The translations under genes and the position numbers were made by a program. DNA of 54,937 nt from Lachnospiraceae bacterium (GTDB taxonomy: Bacteria; Bacillota; Clostridia; Lachnospirales; Lachnospiraceae), in NCBI GenBank assembly GCA_024699645.1, contig JAILPE010000089.1, positions 1 to 54,937 of the forward strand, in the 5' to 3' direction. Shown here piece after piece: positions 36,692 through 45,412 of this stretch; position 1 is the first letter of the stretch, and every line of letters begins with the position of its first letter. The notes under the pieces were generated by a model, which did no database searches, had not been told where the DNA came from, and saw nothing but the letters and a program-made list of their open reading frames with translations.

Positions 36692-38554
36692 ATGATAATT
36701 GACACAAGGTCAGCCGGGCTGACAAGGGAAAACGGGATGATAAAAGCATCCGTTTTCGCGCCCGGATCAAAGAGCGTTAAGCTCATGTGCAATAAGAAAT
36801 CCATCGCGATGAAGGAAGCGCCGGAACAGCCGGGCTGGTTTGTTTGTTCCTTTAAAGATGAAGGGGTACCCGTTATCTATCATTTTGAAAACGAAAACGG
36901 CGCATTTACAGATCCTTTTGCGAAGCTTCTTTACGAAAACAAAGGATTCGGAGAGAGAAGTGAAGTGCCGGATGCGGTTCTTTTACCTCAAAAGAACGGC
37001 AAAAAAGCAGGCAGAAAACCGTATAAGCCGCATGACTTACGTTCGTCTGTCATATACAAATTGCATGTAAGATGCTTTACCGCACATCCATCATCGGCGG
37101 TTGCGGCACCCGGAACCTTTGCGGGCGTTGCTTCCAAAGTAAGATATCTTAAGGGGCTTAAGGTTACGACCGTGCTTCTTATGCCGTGTTACGATTTTGA
37201 CGAGATCGTTCGCGAGAGGGATTTTACCCGTCCGCCCGTAAGAAAGCAGGCGGCACCGTTTGAGTCGGTGCTTTCTGGGAGCGTGCCTCCCGTAGAGGAA
37301 ACAAAAAAACTGAATGTCTGGGGATATTCGGCACCCGCGGCATACTTCGCGCCGAAGGCCTCATATGCGTCTGAGCCGCTCAAAGCCAATGAAGAATTCA
37401 GGGCGCTTGTGAGAACGCTTCACAGGGCCGGCATAGACGTTATGATGGAAATGTGTTTCCCTGCCGACGTAGCTTACTCGTTTGTGACGGGTGTGCTCAC
37501 ATTTTGGAAGGATGAGTATGAAATTGACGGATTCAGGCTTATGGGAGACAATCCCTGCATCCCGATGCTTGCGCTCGATCCGATCCTTACAGGCATAACG
37601 CTTATATCTCACGGTTGGGATACCGAAGGCATCCCCGACGAATGCCGCAGGGAGAGACTCGGAAGCTGCAATGACGCATTTATGGTAAATTGCCGCAGAC
37701 TTGTCAAGGGCGATGAAGATCAGATCAAGTATTTCGCCGGATCATTCAGAGATAACGGCGGTGATATCGCAAGGATAAATTATTTCGCCGATCACGACGG
37801 ATTTACGCTTTACGATGTGTTTTGCTATGACGTGAGACATAACGAGGAAAACGGAGAGCGAAACCGCGACGGCAGAGAGATAAACTACAGCTGGAACTGC
37901 GGAGTGGAGGGACCCACAGGCAAGAAGAACGTCAGGTCGCTCAGGCTTAAGATGTGCAGGAATGCGCTTATGCTTTTGTTCCTTTCGGAGGGCGTCCCCA
38001 TGATAAATGCGGGAGACGAGTTCCTCAACACGGCAGGCGGCAACAACAATTATTATTGTTGTGACAACGAGACCGGATATGTTGTCTGGGAGAAAAACGC
38101 ACAGGCAAGAGAGCTTACGGCGTTTGTCAGGAAGCTTATCGACCTCAAGCTTTCACATCCCGTTTTCTCAAACAAAGCAGTTCTTAAAGGGCAGGATTAC
38201 GCCGGACAGGGACTCCCCGATATTTCGTTCCACGGGATCAAAGCATGGATGCCCGATTACGGTTATTACAGCAGAACGCTCGGTATACTGCTTAACGGGC
38301 AGTACGCCATGAAGGACAGGAGAAATGCCGATGTCAGCTTCTTCGTCCTTATAAATATGCATTGGGAAGCACATGAATTCGATCTTCCCACCATAGATGA
38401 AAAACCCTATACGGCGATATTGGCTTCCGATGATTCGGGAGTGTCGGTGGGTGAGAGAACATGCGTGCTGGAGGGGAGGACGGCTGTGCTTTTCAGAGTC
38501 GACGAACCTCAGGTAAAGCCTGCGAGCCCGAGAAAGAAAAAGCAGCGTGAATAA
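36692..38554 (+). CDS. GH13 (GlgX/isoamylase-like) protein lacking catalytic residues
   Basis: 620 residues. N-terminal CBM48-like beta domain, then a GH13 barrel with GlgX-type landmarks (YKLHVRCFTAHPSS, LLMPCYDFDE, NVWGYSAPAAYFAPKASYAS, MINAGDEFLNTAGGNNNYY, DNETGYVVW). The nucleophile motif reads DGFRLMGDN (279-287) with Met284 where Asp is expected. The acid/base segment reads ISHGWD (305-310) with His307 where Glu is expected. The third carboxylate region ADHDGFTL (366-373) is kept. It should be a glycan-binding pseudoenzyme or have a changed activity. A basic tail (SPRKKKQRE) ends it. Annotation as debranching enzyme would be misleading. Confidence 0.8.
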   Translation: MIIDTRSAGLTRENGMIKASVFAPGSKSVKLMCNKKSIAMKEAPEQPGWFVCSFKDEGVPVIYHFENENGAFTDPFAKLLYENKGFGERSEVPDAVLLPQKNGKKAGRKPYKPHDLRSSVIYKLHVRCFTAHPSSAVAAPGTFAGVASKVRYLKGLKVTTVLLMPCYDFDEIVRERDFTRPPVRKQAAPFESVLSGSVPPVEETKKLNVWGYSAPAAYFAPKASYASEPLKANEEFRALVRTLHRAGIDVMMEMCFPADVAYSFVTGVLTFWKDEYEIDGFRLMGDNPCIPMLALDPILTGITLISHGWDTEGIPDECRRERLGSCNDAFMVNCRRLVKGDEDQIKYFAGSFRDNGGDIARINYFADHDGFTLYDVFCYDVRHNEENGERNRDGREINYSWNCGVEGPTGKKNVRSLRLKMCRNALMLLFLSEGVPMINAGDEFLNTAGGNNNYYCCDNETGYVVWEKNAQARELTAFVRKLIDLKLSHPVFSNKAVLKGQDYAGQGLPDISFHGIKAWMPDYGYYSRTLGILLNGQYAMKDRRNADVSFFVLINMHWEAHEFDLPTIDEKPYTAILASDDSGVSVGERTCVLEGRTAVLFRVDEPQVKPASPRKKKQRE

Positions 38555-38578
38555 TGCCCGTCATGAAAGGAATCCGAT

Positions 38579-39025
38579 ATGACTGCAATTCGGGTAAACG
38601 ATATTAAAAGATTCATGGAGCTTCTCCTTTCGGGAGAGGCTTTCGACAGTTTTATGTTCATCGAGGCCGAAGTAGGCATGGCTATGGACTACAGAATCTC
38701 GGGACGCATTAACAGAGGCTTCTTTTCTTCGGATGAAAACGAAACCCTCGGTGAGGGAACATACCATACATGGGCTGCCGCAAAGGAATATGTGCGGCAG
38801 ATCGTCAAGGGAAAGCGCCTTCCGGTAAGAATGAGGGTTGTACTCCAGAAAGAGGGAGAAGCCGGTACGCAGATAATAAACATACGTTTTGATATGACGG
38901 GACTCAGTGTAGTCACGGCATTTGCGATGAACGGTTTTGATATGGACAAACAGCCCGAGAGAGATTGGGACAGGGAAGCTTATGATTTTCTTAAGAGTTT
39001 GGGACTTGATATTGAAATTTGTTAG
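38579..39025 (+). CDS. DUF5721-like small protein
   Basis: 148 residues, soluble alpha/beta. The start IRVNDIKRFMELLLSGEAFDSFMFIEAE and the SGRINRGFFSSDE block match my memory of DUF5721, a family of Lachnospiraceae with no known function. Its TAG stop lies inside the CIRCE operator of htpG. It is 24 nt after the GH13-like gene and has GAAAGGA upstream. Confidence 0.7.
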   Translation: MTAIRVNDIKRFMELLLSGEAFDSFMFIEAEVGMAMDYRISGRINRGFFSSDENETLGEGTYHTWAAAKEYVRQIVKGKRLPVRMRVVLQKEGEAGTQIINIRFDMTGLSVVTAFAMNGFDMDKQPERDWDREAYDFLKSLGLDIEIC

Positions 39026-39048
39026 CACTCAACATAAATGAGTGCTAA
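39022..39048 (+). promoter_or_regulatory. CIRCE operator (HrcA binding site)
   Basis: TTAGCACTC-N9-GAGTGCTAA is a perfect match to the CIRCE consensus, the operator of the heat-shock repressor HrcA. It overlaps the last codon of the upstream gene and sits 7 nt ahead of the htpG -35 box. Confidence 0.95.
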
Positions 39049-39055
39049 TTTTTTG

Positions 39056-39085
39056 TTGACATGCGGCGTTCAAGTGGTATATGAT
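39056..39085 (+). promoter_or_regulatory. promoter of htpG
   Basis: TTGACA (39056-39061) and TATGAT (39080-39085) with an 18-nt spacer (or TATATG with 16), just downstream of CIRCE and about 100 nt before the start codon. Confidence 0.75.
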
Positions 39086-39188
39086 AAGAACAGAAAGTTT
39101 CAAAAGAACGCCCGGTCAATATTTTGGCCCGGGTAAGAATAAAGAAGCGACAGATAACGCTTCGAAAAGGAAAGAGAGTGAATTATCT

Positions 39189-41207
39189 ATGAGTACGGAA
39201 AAAGGCAGTCTTTCAATCAATTCGGAGAATATCTTCCCCATTATCAAAAAGTGGCTCTATTCGGACCATGACATTTTCTACAGAGAGCTCGTATCGAACG
39301 GATGCGACGCTGTCACAAAACTTAAAAAACTTGCCCTTATCGGCGAATTTGAAGAACCCGAAGGCGAGCAGTACCGCATTGACGTAAGCATTAATCAGGA
39401 AGAAAAGACGATCACCATAACAGATAACGGCATAGGAATGACAGCCGATGAAGTCAAGGAGTATATCAATCAGATCGCATTCTCGGGAGCCGAGGATTTC
39501 CTTAAAAAATATAAGGATAAGGCAAGTGAGGATCAAATAATCGGTCATTTCGGACTTGGTTTTTATTCTTCGTTTATGGTTGCACACAGGGTTACTATTT
39601 CAAGTCTTTCATATAAGAAGGATGCTAAACCTGTTTTCTGGTCATCCGATGAAGGCATGGAATTTGAGATGGGCGAAGGTGACAAGACCGAGAGAGGAAC
39701 GACCATCACACTTTATTTAAATGAGGACAGCTACGAGTTCTCGAACGAGTACAGAGCAAGAGAAGTCCTTAACAAATACTGCTCGTTCATGCCGGTTCCG
39801 ATCTACCTGAAGAATGAGAACGCTCCCGCGCCGGAGAAAAAAGAGGGAGAGGAAGACAAGAAGGAAGAAGAGAAGCCGTTAAACAATACAACTCCTCTTT
39901 GGAACAAGCATCCCAACGATTGTACAGAGGAAGAGTACAAGGAGTTTTACAGAACGGTATTCCATGATTACAGAGATCCGTTGTTTTACATACATCTTAA
40001 CATGGACTATCCTTTCAACCTTAAGGGAATACTTTATTTCCCCAAGATCAATCTTGAATACGAGAGCCTTGAAGGAACAATAAAACTGTACAGTAATCAG
40101 GTATTTATAGCCGACAATATCAAAGAGGTCATTCCCGAATTTTTGATGCTCTTAAAGGGAGTCATCGATTGCCCCGATCTTCCGCTCAACGTTTCGAGAA
40201 GCGCACTTCAGAATGACGGATTTGTAAAAAAGATTTCGGACTATATCACGAAGAAAGTTGCGGATAAGCTTACCGGCATGTTCAAGACAGATCGTGAAAA
40301 TTACGAGAAGTATTGGGACGACATCGCACCATTCATCAAATATGGTTGCATAAAAGACACCAAGTTTAAGGAAAAGGTTCGTGATTACTGCGTATATAAG
40401 GACCTTAACGGTAAGTACCTGACCCTTGATGAGTATATGAAGGAACAGGGATATAAGAGCGACGAGGAAGGCGGATCAGACGCCGTTGATGATAAGAACG
40501 GAACGGAAGACAAGCCTCAGAGCAAAGAAAACGAAGGAATTGAAAGAGCAGAGGGAGAAGTCGTATCGGATGATAAGGATAAGTCTGATGCTGATAAGGA
40601 ACCCGTAAAGAATAAAATATATTATGTGACAGATGAAAAACAGCAGAGCCAGTACGTGAATATGTTTAAGTCACAGGGGCTTGATGCGGTATTGCTCACA
40701 CATAATATAGATCAGCCGTTCATCCAGCAGATCGAGCAGGATAACGACAAGATCGCATTCCTCCGTATCGACGCCGACATCAGCGATTCCTTGAGAGAAG
40801 AGGGATCGGAAGAGGAAAGAAAAGATAATGAGGAGACACTTTCGAAGCTCTTTAAAAAGGTTCTCGGGAAAGACAAGCTTGTAGTTAAGGCCGAGAATTT
40901 AAAGGATACATCGGTATCGTCGGTCATCACACTGTCGGAAGAGAGCAGACGTATGATGGACATGATGAAGATGTATAACCTTTCGGGTATGGATGCGAAT
41001 ATGCTCGGAGAAGGAGAGACTCTTACACTTAACCTTTCAAATACGCTTGTTAAATACCTTCTTGAGCATAAGAAGGGTAAGAAAGTGGAGATAATCTGCG
41101 AACAGCTTTATGACCTGGCGATGCTTTCACACAAGCCGCTTTCACCGGAAGCGATGACAAAGTTTGTAGCCAGAAGCAACGAGATCATGGAGATGATCTC
41201 AAAGTAA
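39189..41207 (+). CDS. htpG: molecular chaperone HtpG (Hsp90) with two charged insertions
   Basis: About 672 residues; bacterial HtpG is usually 610-640. ATPase motifs are intact: ELVSNGCDA (E and N box), DNGIGM, and GHFGLGFYSSFMV. Unusual are a Lys/Glu-rich linker between N and middle domains (about 212-238, APEKKEGEEDKKEEEKP), placed like the eukaryotic Hsp90 charged linker, and a second acidic insertion (about 421-476) in the middle domain. Start at the ATG before STEKGSLSIN, with AAAGGAAAGAG upstream. Regulated by the CIRCE operator, so HrcA control is predicted, unlike Bacillus subtilis htpG. Confidence 0.96.
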   Translation: MSTEKGSLSINSENIFPIIKKWLYSDHDIFYRELVSNGCDAVTKLKKLALIGEFEEPEGEQYRIDVSINQEEKTITITDNGIGMTADEVKEYINQIAFSGAEDFLKKYKDKASEDQIIGHFGLGFYSSFMVAHRVTISSLSYKKDAKPVFWSSDEGMEFEMGEGDKTERGTTITLYLNEDSYEFSNEYRAREVLNKYCSFMPVPIYLKNENAPAPEKKEGEEDKKEEEKPLNNTTPLWNKHPNDCTEEEYKEFYRTVFHDYRDPLFYIHLNMDYPFNLKGILYFPKINLEYESLEGTIKLYSNQVFIADNIKEVIPEFLMLLKGVIDCPDLPLNVSRSALQNDGFVKKISDYITKKVADKLTGMFKTDRENYEKYWDDIAPFIKYGCIKDTKFKEKVRDYCVYKDLNGKYLTLDEYMKEQGYKSDEEGGSDAVDDKNGTEDKPQSKENEGIERAEGEVVSDDKDKSDADKEPVKNKIYYVTDEKQQSQYVNMFKSQGLDAVLLTHNIDQPFIQQIEQDNDKIAFLRIDADISDSLREEGSEEERKDNEETLSKLFKKVLGKDKLVVKAENLKDTSVSSVITLSEESRRMMDMMKMYNLSGMDANMLGEGETLTLNLSNTLVKYLLEHKKGKKVEIICEQLYDLAMLSHKPLSPEAMTKFVARSNEIMEMISK

Positions 41208-41217
41208 AAAGGAAAAG

Positions 41218-42486
41218 ATGGAACGAAAAGAATTCAGTATTGAAAGCCTTGAAAACTTCAGCCTGGAGCAGCGTGTGGGACAACTGCTCCAGGTTTGGCG
41301 CGATTATTATTCGGAAATTTTTGAAGTAGATCTGCGGACAGGAAGCTTTGAATCCCTTATGGGCAGTCAGCAGAGCTATTGGGCAAAAAAAGGATTTGTC
41401 AACATTGAGATAATCCTTATCGCCGAGAAGAGGGTTCATCCCGATGACAAGCAGGCGTTTAAGGAGTTCTTTGATCTTGACAAGGTCGGCAAGCTCATCA
41501 GCGAGGGAATCTATGTTACAAAACTCAATTTCAGACTGATGGATGAGAGCGGTAACTACAGATGGATAAAGGTCAAAAACATCGTTCCTACAAAACACAT
41601 TACCGATAATGTGCGCTTTTTTGCATGCTTCAGGCTTGTTGACGAAGAGACGGGTAAGGATCTGCAAAACCGCCAGGAACTGAAAGATGCCATAGATGAG
41701 GCAAAACAGAAGCTCGAAGCCAAGAATGCGCTGTTGAACCGGATATATAAGGAAATAAAAACTCCTCTGAACGGGATCATAGGAATGACCCAGCTTGCCG
41801 AGGAAAGCGACGACGATCCTGCAAGACTGGCTGAGAGGATCCGAAAGATCAGCGATGAAGCGAGAAAGCTTGATTCTTCGATGGCGCTTATACGTCAAAA
41901 TGACGATCTTAACGAGAAATCGGCCATCGAAAACAGCGAACTCAGCGATGCTGCGATCAACAAGATAACATACAGCGTTCGAAAGGAAGTGTCCGACAAG
42001 GTAGACACTGATGAAGAGCGAACCGAGATCCCCGAAGATTTTGTATATACGTCGGGGACAAAGAAAAAGGCGGGAAAGCAACCTACATATGACTTTACCG
42101 GTAAAAGGATACTCGTAGTGGAAGACAATGAGCTTAACATTGAGGTTATGAGGGAGCTTCTCGAAGGAGCCGGAGCTAAGGTCGATATCGCCGAAGACGG
42201 ACGGAAAGCCGTTATTCAGTTCGTTTCCATGCCGGCCGGAACATATGATGCGATACTTATGGACATAGATATACCGATACTTGACGGATATTCGTCAACG
42301 CGATGCATAAGGATCTCGGGCAAGGACGATTCGAGAGAGATACCGATATATGCGGTAACATCCAATAATTTTAATGAGGATGTCATTAAATCAATCGAAT
42401 ACGGATTTTCGGCATTTTTTGCGAAACCCGTTGATTTCAGGACTCTCTTTGAAAAACTGGCGATCGATCTAACAGAAAAGCCCTGA
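41218..42486 (+). CDS. degenerate hybrid sensor: PAS-like, HisKA without His, receiver domain
   Basis: 422 residues, no membrane helix. A PAS_3-like sensor (about 25-145, ending FRLMDESGNYRWIKVKN), a HisKA-like helix, no HATPase domain, then a receiver. The H-box reads YKEIKTPLNGIIGM: Lys178 stands where the phosphoacceptor His is expected. The receiver is intact: acidic pair Glu303/Asp304, phosphoacceptor Asp350 (LMDIDIP), VTSNN switch and FAKPVD lysine. It should therefore receive phosphate from another protein. Begins 11 nt after htpG, so CIRCE may also control it. Confidence 0.8.
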   Translation: MERKEFSIESLENFSLEQRVGQLLQVWRDYYSEIFEVDLRTGSFESLMGSQQSYWAKKGFVNIEIILIAEKRVHPDDKQAFKEFFDLDKVGKLISEGIYVTKLNFRLMDESGNYRWIKVKNIVPTKHITDNVRFFACFRLVDEETGKDLQNRQELKDAIDEAKQKLEAKNALLNRIYKEIKTPLNGIIGMTQLAEESDDDPARLAERIRKISDEARKLDSSMALIRQNDDLNEKSAIENSELSDAAINKITYSVRKEVSDKVDTDEERTEIPEDFVYTSGTKKKAGKQPTYDFTGKRILVVEDNELNIEVMRELLEGAGAKVDIAEDGRKAVIQFVSMPAGTYDAILMDIDIPILDGYSSTRCIRISGKDDSREIPIYAVTSNNFNEDVIKSIEYGFSAFFAKPVDFRTLFEKLAIDLTEKP

Positions 42487-42516
42487 AACGAAACGGTTTC
42501 AAGACTTTTGATAAAG

Positions 42517-42589
<73 letters not shown>

Positions 42590-42603
42590 ATCAACATTAA
42601 TGA

Positions 42604-42632
42604 ATTGTACAGATTGAGGTCGTTATTGTCAA
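42604..42632 (-). promoter_or_regulatory. promoter of tRNA-Thr
   Basis: Minus strand TTGACA (42632-42627), 17 nt, TACAAT (42609-42604), 14 nt before the tRNA. Confidence 0.85.
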
Positions 42633-42665
42633 GACAAAAATCAAAAAGGAGAAGGAGCTGATCCG

Positions 42666-42698
42666 ATGATTGGACCGGCTTATATGATAACATTATGA
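42666..42698 (+). CDS. 10-codon leader peptide coupled to the next gene
   Basis: ATG at 42666 has a strong AGGAG 8 nt upstream and reads MIGPAYMITL, stopping at TGA (42696-42698) which overlaps the next gene's ATG (42695) as ATGA. The next gene has no ribosome site of its own, so its translation may depend on this leader. Confidence 0.45.
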   Translation: MIGPAYMITL

Positions 42699-43471
42699 GG
42701 ATTGAAGCCGGAAACAAGAAGAAAACCACATTGTCCGATGACTCAAAAATATACCAGAAAAGAGAAGAACGATCGGCAAAAGAGACATTCAAAAGCCTGA
42801 ACAAAAAAGAAAAGTGGCAGTACTTTAAGGATTATATCCTTGGTAAGCTTTTGCTCGGCATTGCGATCGTTGGGATACTGATCTACGCCGGAGTTACGAT
42901 ATTCGGACCCAAAGTAGAACCGGTGTTCTACGGGGCTGTTTTTGCAAATCCTTTTACTGAAAGAGATCTCGACAAGTTTAAGGGTGGATTTTCCGAGCGT
43001 GTAATAAACGATCCGGACCTCGAGGGAGTTTATTTTGATACAGGTTTCACCATGGGAGACGGCGGAGATTCGGCGGGGCGCTATAAGTTCGTCACACTTC
43101 TCGGCGCCGCAGAGATAGATGCGCTTATCAGTCCGATGGACGAACTTGTGGCAGATGTCAACGGAGAAGCGTGTGTTGATCTCAGAACGATACTTCCCGA
43201 TGAATTATACAAGAGGGTTGAAGATAAGCTGTTTTGGATTGAACCGGAGGTTTTTGATTATGATACCGAGACGACGGTAAAGATGCCTTCGGCGCCGTAC
43301 GCGATTGATATGTCGGATTTTGTAAAGAAGTATTCTTCGTATGATGTAAGGTTGAAGTATTATTATGCAGTGATCATAAACGGGCAGCATAAGGAAAATG
43401 CGGTCAGGTTTATTGAGTACATGGCCGATTGTCTGGATGGAAAAGTAACCGCAAGTGTGCCTGTCCTGTGA
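42695..43471 (+). CDS. single-pass membrane protein, unknown function
   Basis: 258 residues. A basic cytoplasmic N terminus (about 50 residues), one membrane helix (about 52-72, LLLGIAIVGILIYAGVTIF), then a ~180-residue outside domain beginning KVEPVFYGAVFANPF. No domain recognised; similarly built proteins occur in Lachnospiraceae. The start codon overlaps the stop of a 10-codon leader. It is followed 10 nt later by the CYTH gene. Confidence 0.65.
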   Translation: MRIEAGNKKKTTLSDDSKIYQKREERSAKETFKSLNKKEKWQYFKDYILGKLLLGIAIVGILIYAGVTIFGPKVEPVFYGAVFANPFTERDLDKFKGGFSERVINDPDLEGVYFDTGFTMGDGGDSAGRYKFVTLLGAAEIDALISPMDELVADVNGEACVDLRTILPDELYKRVEDKLFWIEPEVFDYDTETTVKMPSAPYAIDMSDFVKKYSSYDVRLKYYYAVIINGQHKENAVRFIEYMADCLDGKVTASVPVL

Positions 43472-43481
43472 GGAGATTTTG

Positions 43482-44006
43482 ATGGAGATTGAGAGTAAAT
43501 ATCTGATAGACGAGTGCTTGCCGTTTGATCTTGAATCGTTTGAAAAGAAAGAGATAGAGCAGGCATATATAAACAGAAAGCCGACTATCAGAGTCAGAAA
43601 GCAGAATGACAGATATATCCTGACCGTAAAATTCCAAAACGGACCCGATAATAATGATGTCCTTTGCAATGAGGAACATGAGACGGATATCGATGTTGAA
43701 ACATATGAGCGTCTTAAGGCAAAGAGAGACGGAAACGTGATCAAAAAAACACGGTATTTCGTGCCTCTGAGTCCCTATGAATGTCTTGGGAGCACGGTTG
43801 AGGTAAAGGCAGAGATCGATATCTTTCACGGACAACTTGAAGGATTGAGGTTTGCGGAAGTGGAGTTCCCGAGCGTGGAAGCTGCGAGTGCTTTTGAGCC
43901 TCCGAAGTGGATGCGTTTGAACGTTTCGGGAGATAAAAAATATAAAAACGGTTATCTTTCGACAGTGACAGATATTTCAGATATTGCATCACGGGCCGAT
44001 AAGTGA
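43482..44006 (+). CDS. CYTH domain protein
   Basis: 174 residues. The N terminus MEIESKYLI carries the E-X-E-X-K signature (Glu2, Glu4, Lys6) of CYTH/triphosphate tunnel enzymes, with charged strands TIRVRKQNDRYILTVK and RFAEVEFPS lining the tunnel. Members hydrolyse inorganic triphosphate or thiamine triphosphate or make cAMP; inorganic triphosphatase is the commonest bacterial activity. I use the ATG at 43482, preceded by GAGGAG and placing the signature at the extreme N terminus as in the family. Confidence 0.88.
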   Translation: MEIESKYLIDECLPFDLESFEKKEIEQAYINRKPTIRVRKQNDRYILTVKFQNGPDNNDVLCNEEHETDIDVETYERLKAKRDGNVIKKTRYFVPLSPYECLGSTVEVKAEIDIFHGQLEGLRFAEVEFPSVEAASAFEPPKWMRLNVSGDKKYKNGYLSTVTDISDIASRADK

Positions 44007-44055
44007 TAAACTTCACGTATTGTTTTTTATTCCGTGAAGAATAGGAAGAGTAATT

Positions 44056-44089
44056 ACCTCCGATGGAATAAGCGTCGGAGGTGTTTTTT
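44056..44089 (+). terminator. terminator or attenuator directly before asnA
   Basis: 8-bp stem ACCTCCGA/TCGGAGGT with an 11-nt loop, then six T. It ends only 17 nt before the asnA start, leaving no room for a promoter between them. Confidence 0.7.
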
Positions 44090-44106
44090 CGAATGGAGGG
44101 ATTAGT

Positions 44107-45114
44107 ATGTCAGCATTGCAGATACCCGAGGGGTACAAGCCTTCTCTTGATATTAAAGAAACTCAGATCGCCATCAAAGAGATCAAGGATCATTTTGAAA
44201 GAAGACTTGCGGGAGAGCTCAACTTGACCAGAGTTTCGGCACCTCTTTATGTCAGACCCGAATCGGGACTCAATGATAATCTTAACGGTGTTGAAAGACC
44301 GGTATCTTTTGAAATAAAAGAGATCGGAAGTACAGTCGAGGTAGTTCATTCGCTTGCAAAGTGGAAGAGAATGGCGTTAAAGAAGTACGGATTCCTTGTA
44401 GGAGAAGGTCTTTATACAGATATGACCGCGATCAGAAGAGATGAGGAGCTTGATAATCTTCATTCGGTATACGTTGATCAGTGGGATTGGGAAAAGGTCA
44501 TCGACAGGAACGACCGTAACACAGACACTTTAAAAGGTACGGTAAGAGCGATATACAGGGCTCTTCGTGAAACAGAGCATTATATTGCGGGACTTTATCC
44601 GTATATCGGGGAAATGCTTCCCGAGGACATTACATTTATTTCGTCACAGGAGCTTGAGGACATGTGGCCCGATGCCACTCCCAAGGAGAGAGAAAATAAC
44701 ATATGTCGCTTGAAGAGGGCGGTTTTTGTTACGCAGATCGGAGGAAAGCTCAGATCCGGAGAAAAGCATGACGGAAGAGCTCCTGATTATGACGATTGGT
44801 CTTTAAACGGCGATATCCTTGTTTATTACCCTGTGCTTGACAGAGCGTTTGAGCTTTCGTCAATGGGTATCAGAGTTGATGAAGAATCTCTTGTTAAGCA
44901 GCTTAAGATCTGCGGCAACGAAGACAGACTGAATCTTGATTTCCAGAAAGCGGTGCTTAACGGTGAGCTTCCGCTGACGATCGGAGGAGGTATCGGTCAG
45001 TCCAGAATGTGCATGTACTTCTTGAGAAAGGCTCATATCGGTGAAGTACACTCTTCGGTATGGCCCGATGATATGATGAAAAAAGCTGCAGATGCAGGAA
45101 TTGCTATCCTGTGA
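44107..45114 (+). CDS. asnA: aspartate-ammonia ligase (asparagine synthetase A)
   Basis: 335 residues, normal length. It makes asparagine from aspartate, ammonia and ATP and is related to class II synthetases. Diagnostic blocks include [52 protein letters not shown] and the C-terminal [20 protein letters not shown] precedes the ATG. It lies directly behind a terminator-like hairpin, which suggests attenuation, but I see no T-box sequence. Confidence 0.97.
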   Translation: MSALQIPEGYKPSLDIKETQIAIKEIKDHFERRLAGELNLTRVSAPLYVRPESGLNDNLNGVERPVSFEIKEIGSTVEVVHSLAKWKRMALKKYGFLVGEGLYTDMTAIRRDEELDNLHSVYVDQWDWEKVIDRNDRNTDTLKGTVRAIYRALRETEHYIAGLYPYIGEMLPEDITFISSQELEDMWPDATPKERENNICRLKRAVFVTQIGGKLRSGEKHDGRAPDYDDWSLNGDILVYYPVLDRAFELSSMGIRVDEESLVKQLKICGNEDRLNLDFQKAVLNGELPLTIGGGIGQSRMCMYFLRKAHIGEVHSSVWPDDMMKKAADAGIAIL

Positions 45115-45213
45115 TCGTGTTTTTATCTCAGTTGTGAATCGAGAGAGAGACTTGAGATTGAGGGGCGGCAAGTCTGCTTCCCTCTAAGCGGTTGTATATA
45201 TTTACCAAATAAG

Positions 45214-45250
45214 GTCCGTCATTTTCATGAAAAATGACGGACTCTTTTTT
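45214..45250 (+). terminator. terminator of asnA
   Basis: Perfect 12-bp stem GTCCGTCATTTT/AAAATGACGGAC with a CATGA loop and TCTTTTTT. Confidence 0.9.
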
Positions 45251-45251
45251 C

Positions 45252-45281
45252 TTTACATGACAGATCCAACCGTGATATCAT
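45252..45281 (+). promoter_or_regulatory. possible promoter of the Tad-like operon
   Basis: TTTACA (45252-45257), 18 nt, TATCAT (45276-45281). A leader of about 130 nt would follow, with no recognised c-di-GMP riboswitch core. Confidence 0.45.
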
Positions 45282-45412
45282 AAGTGCACCGACCGACTTA
45301 AAGGGGCTGACAGAAGGAGTGTTAGCGTCCCGAGGGAAGGAGGTATGGTATTCTAAAGTATTCGTGGCATGTCGTCATTGGTTTCCACTCGGTTGTTTTA
45401 TACAGGGGGTTT

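Noticed and set aside
42487-42516. Terminator after the hybrid sensor gene
   Set aside because: GAAAC-GAAACG-GTTTC followed by a short T stretch is too weak to call.
45282-45412. c-di-GMP riboswitch in the leader of the Tad-like operon
   Set aside because: The GEMM core sequences are absent, although the idea would have fitted the GGDEF protein in the window.
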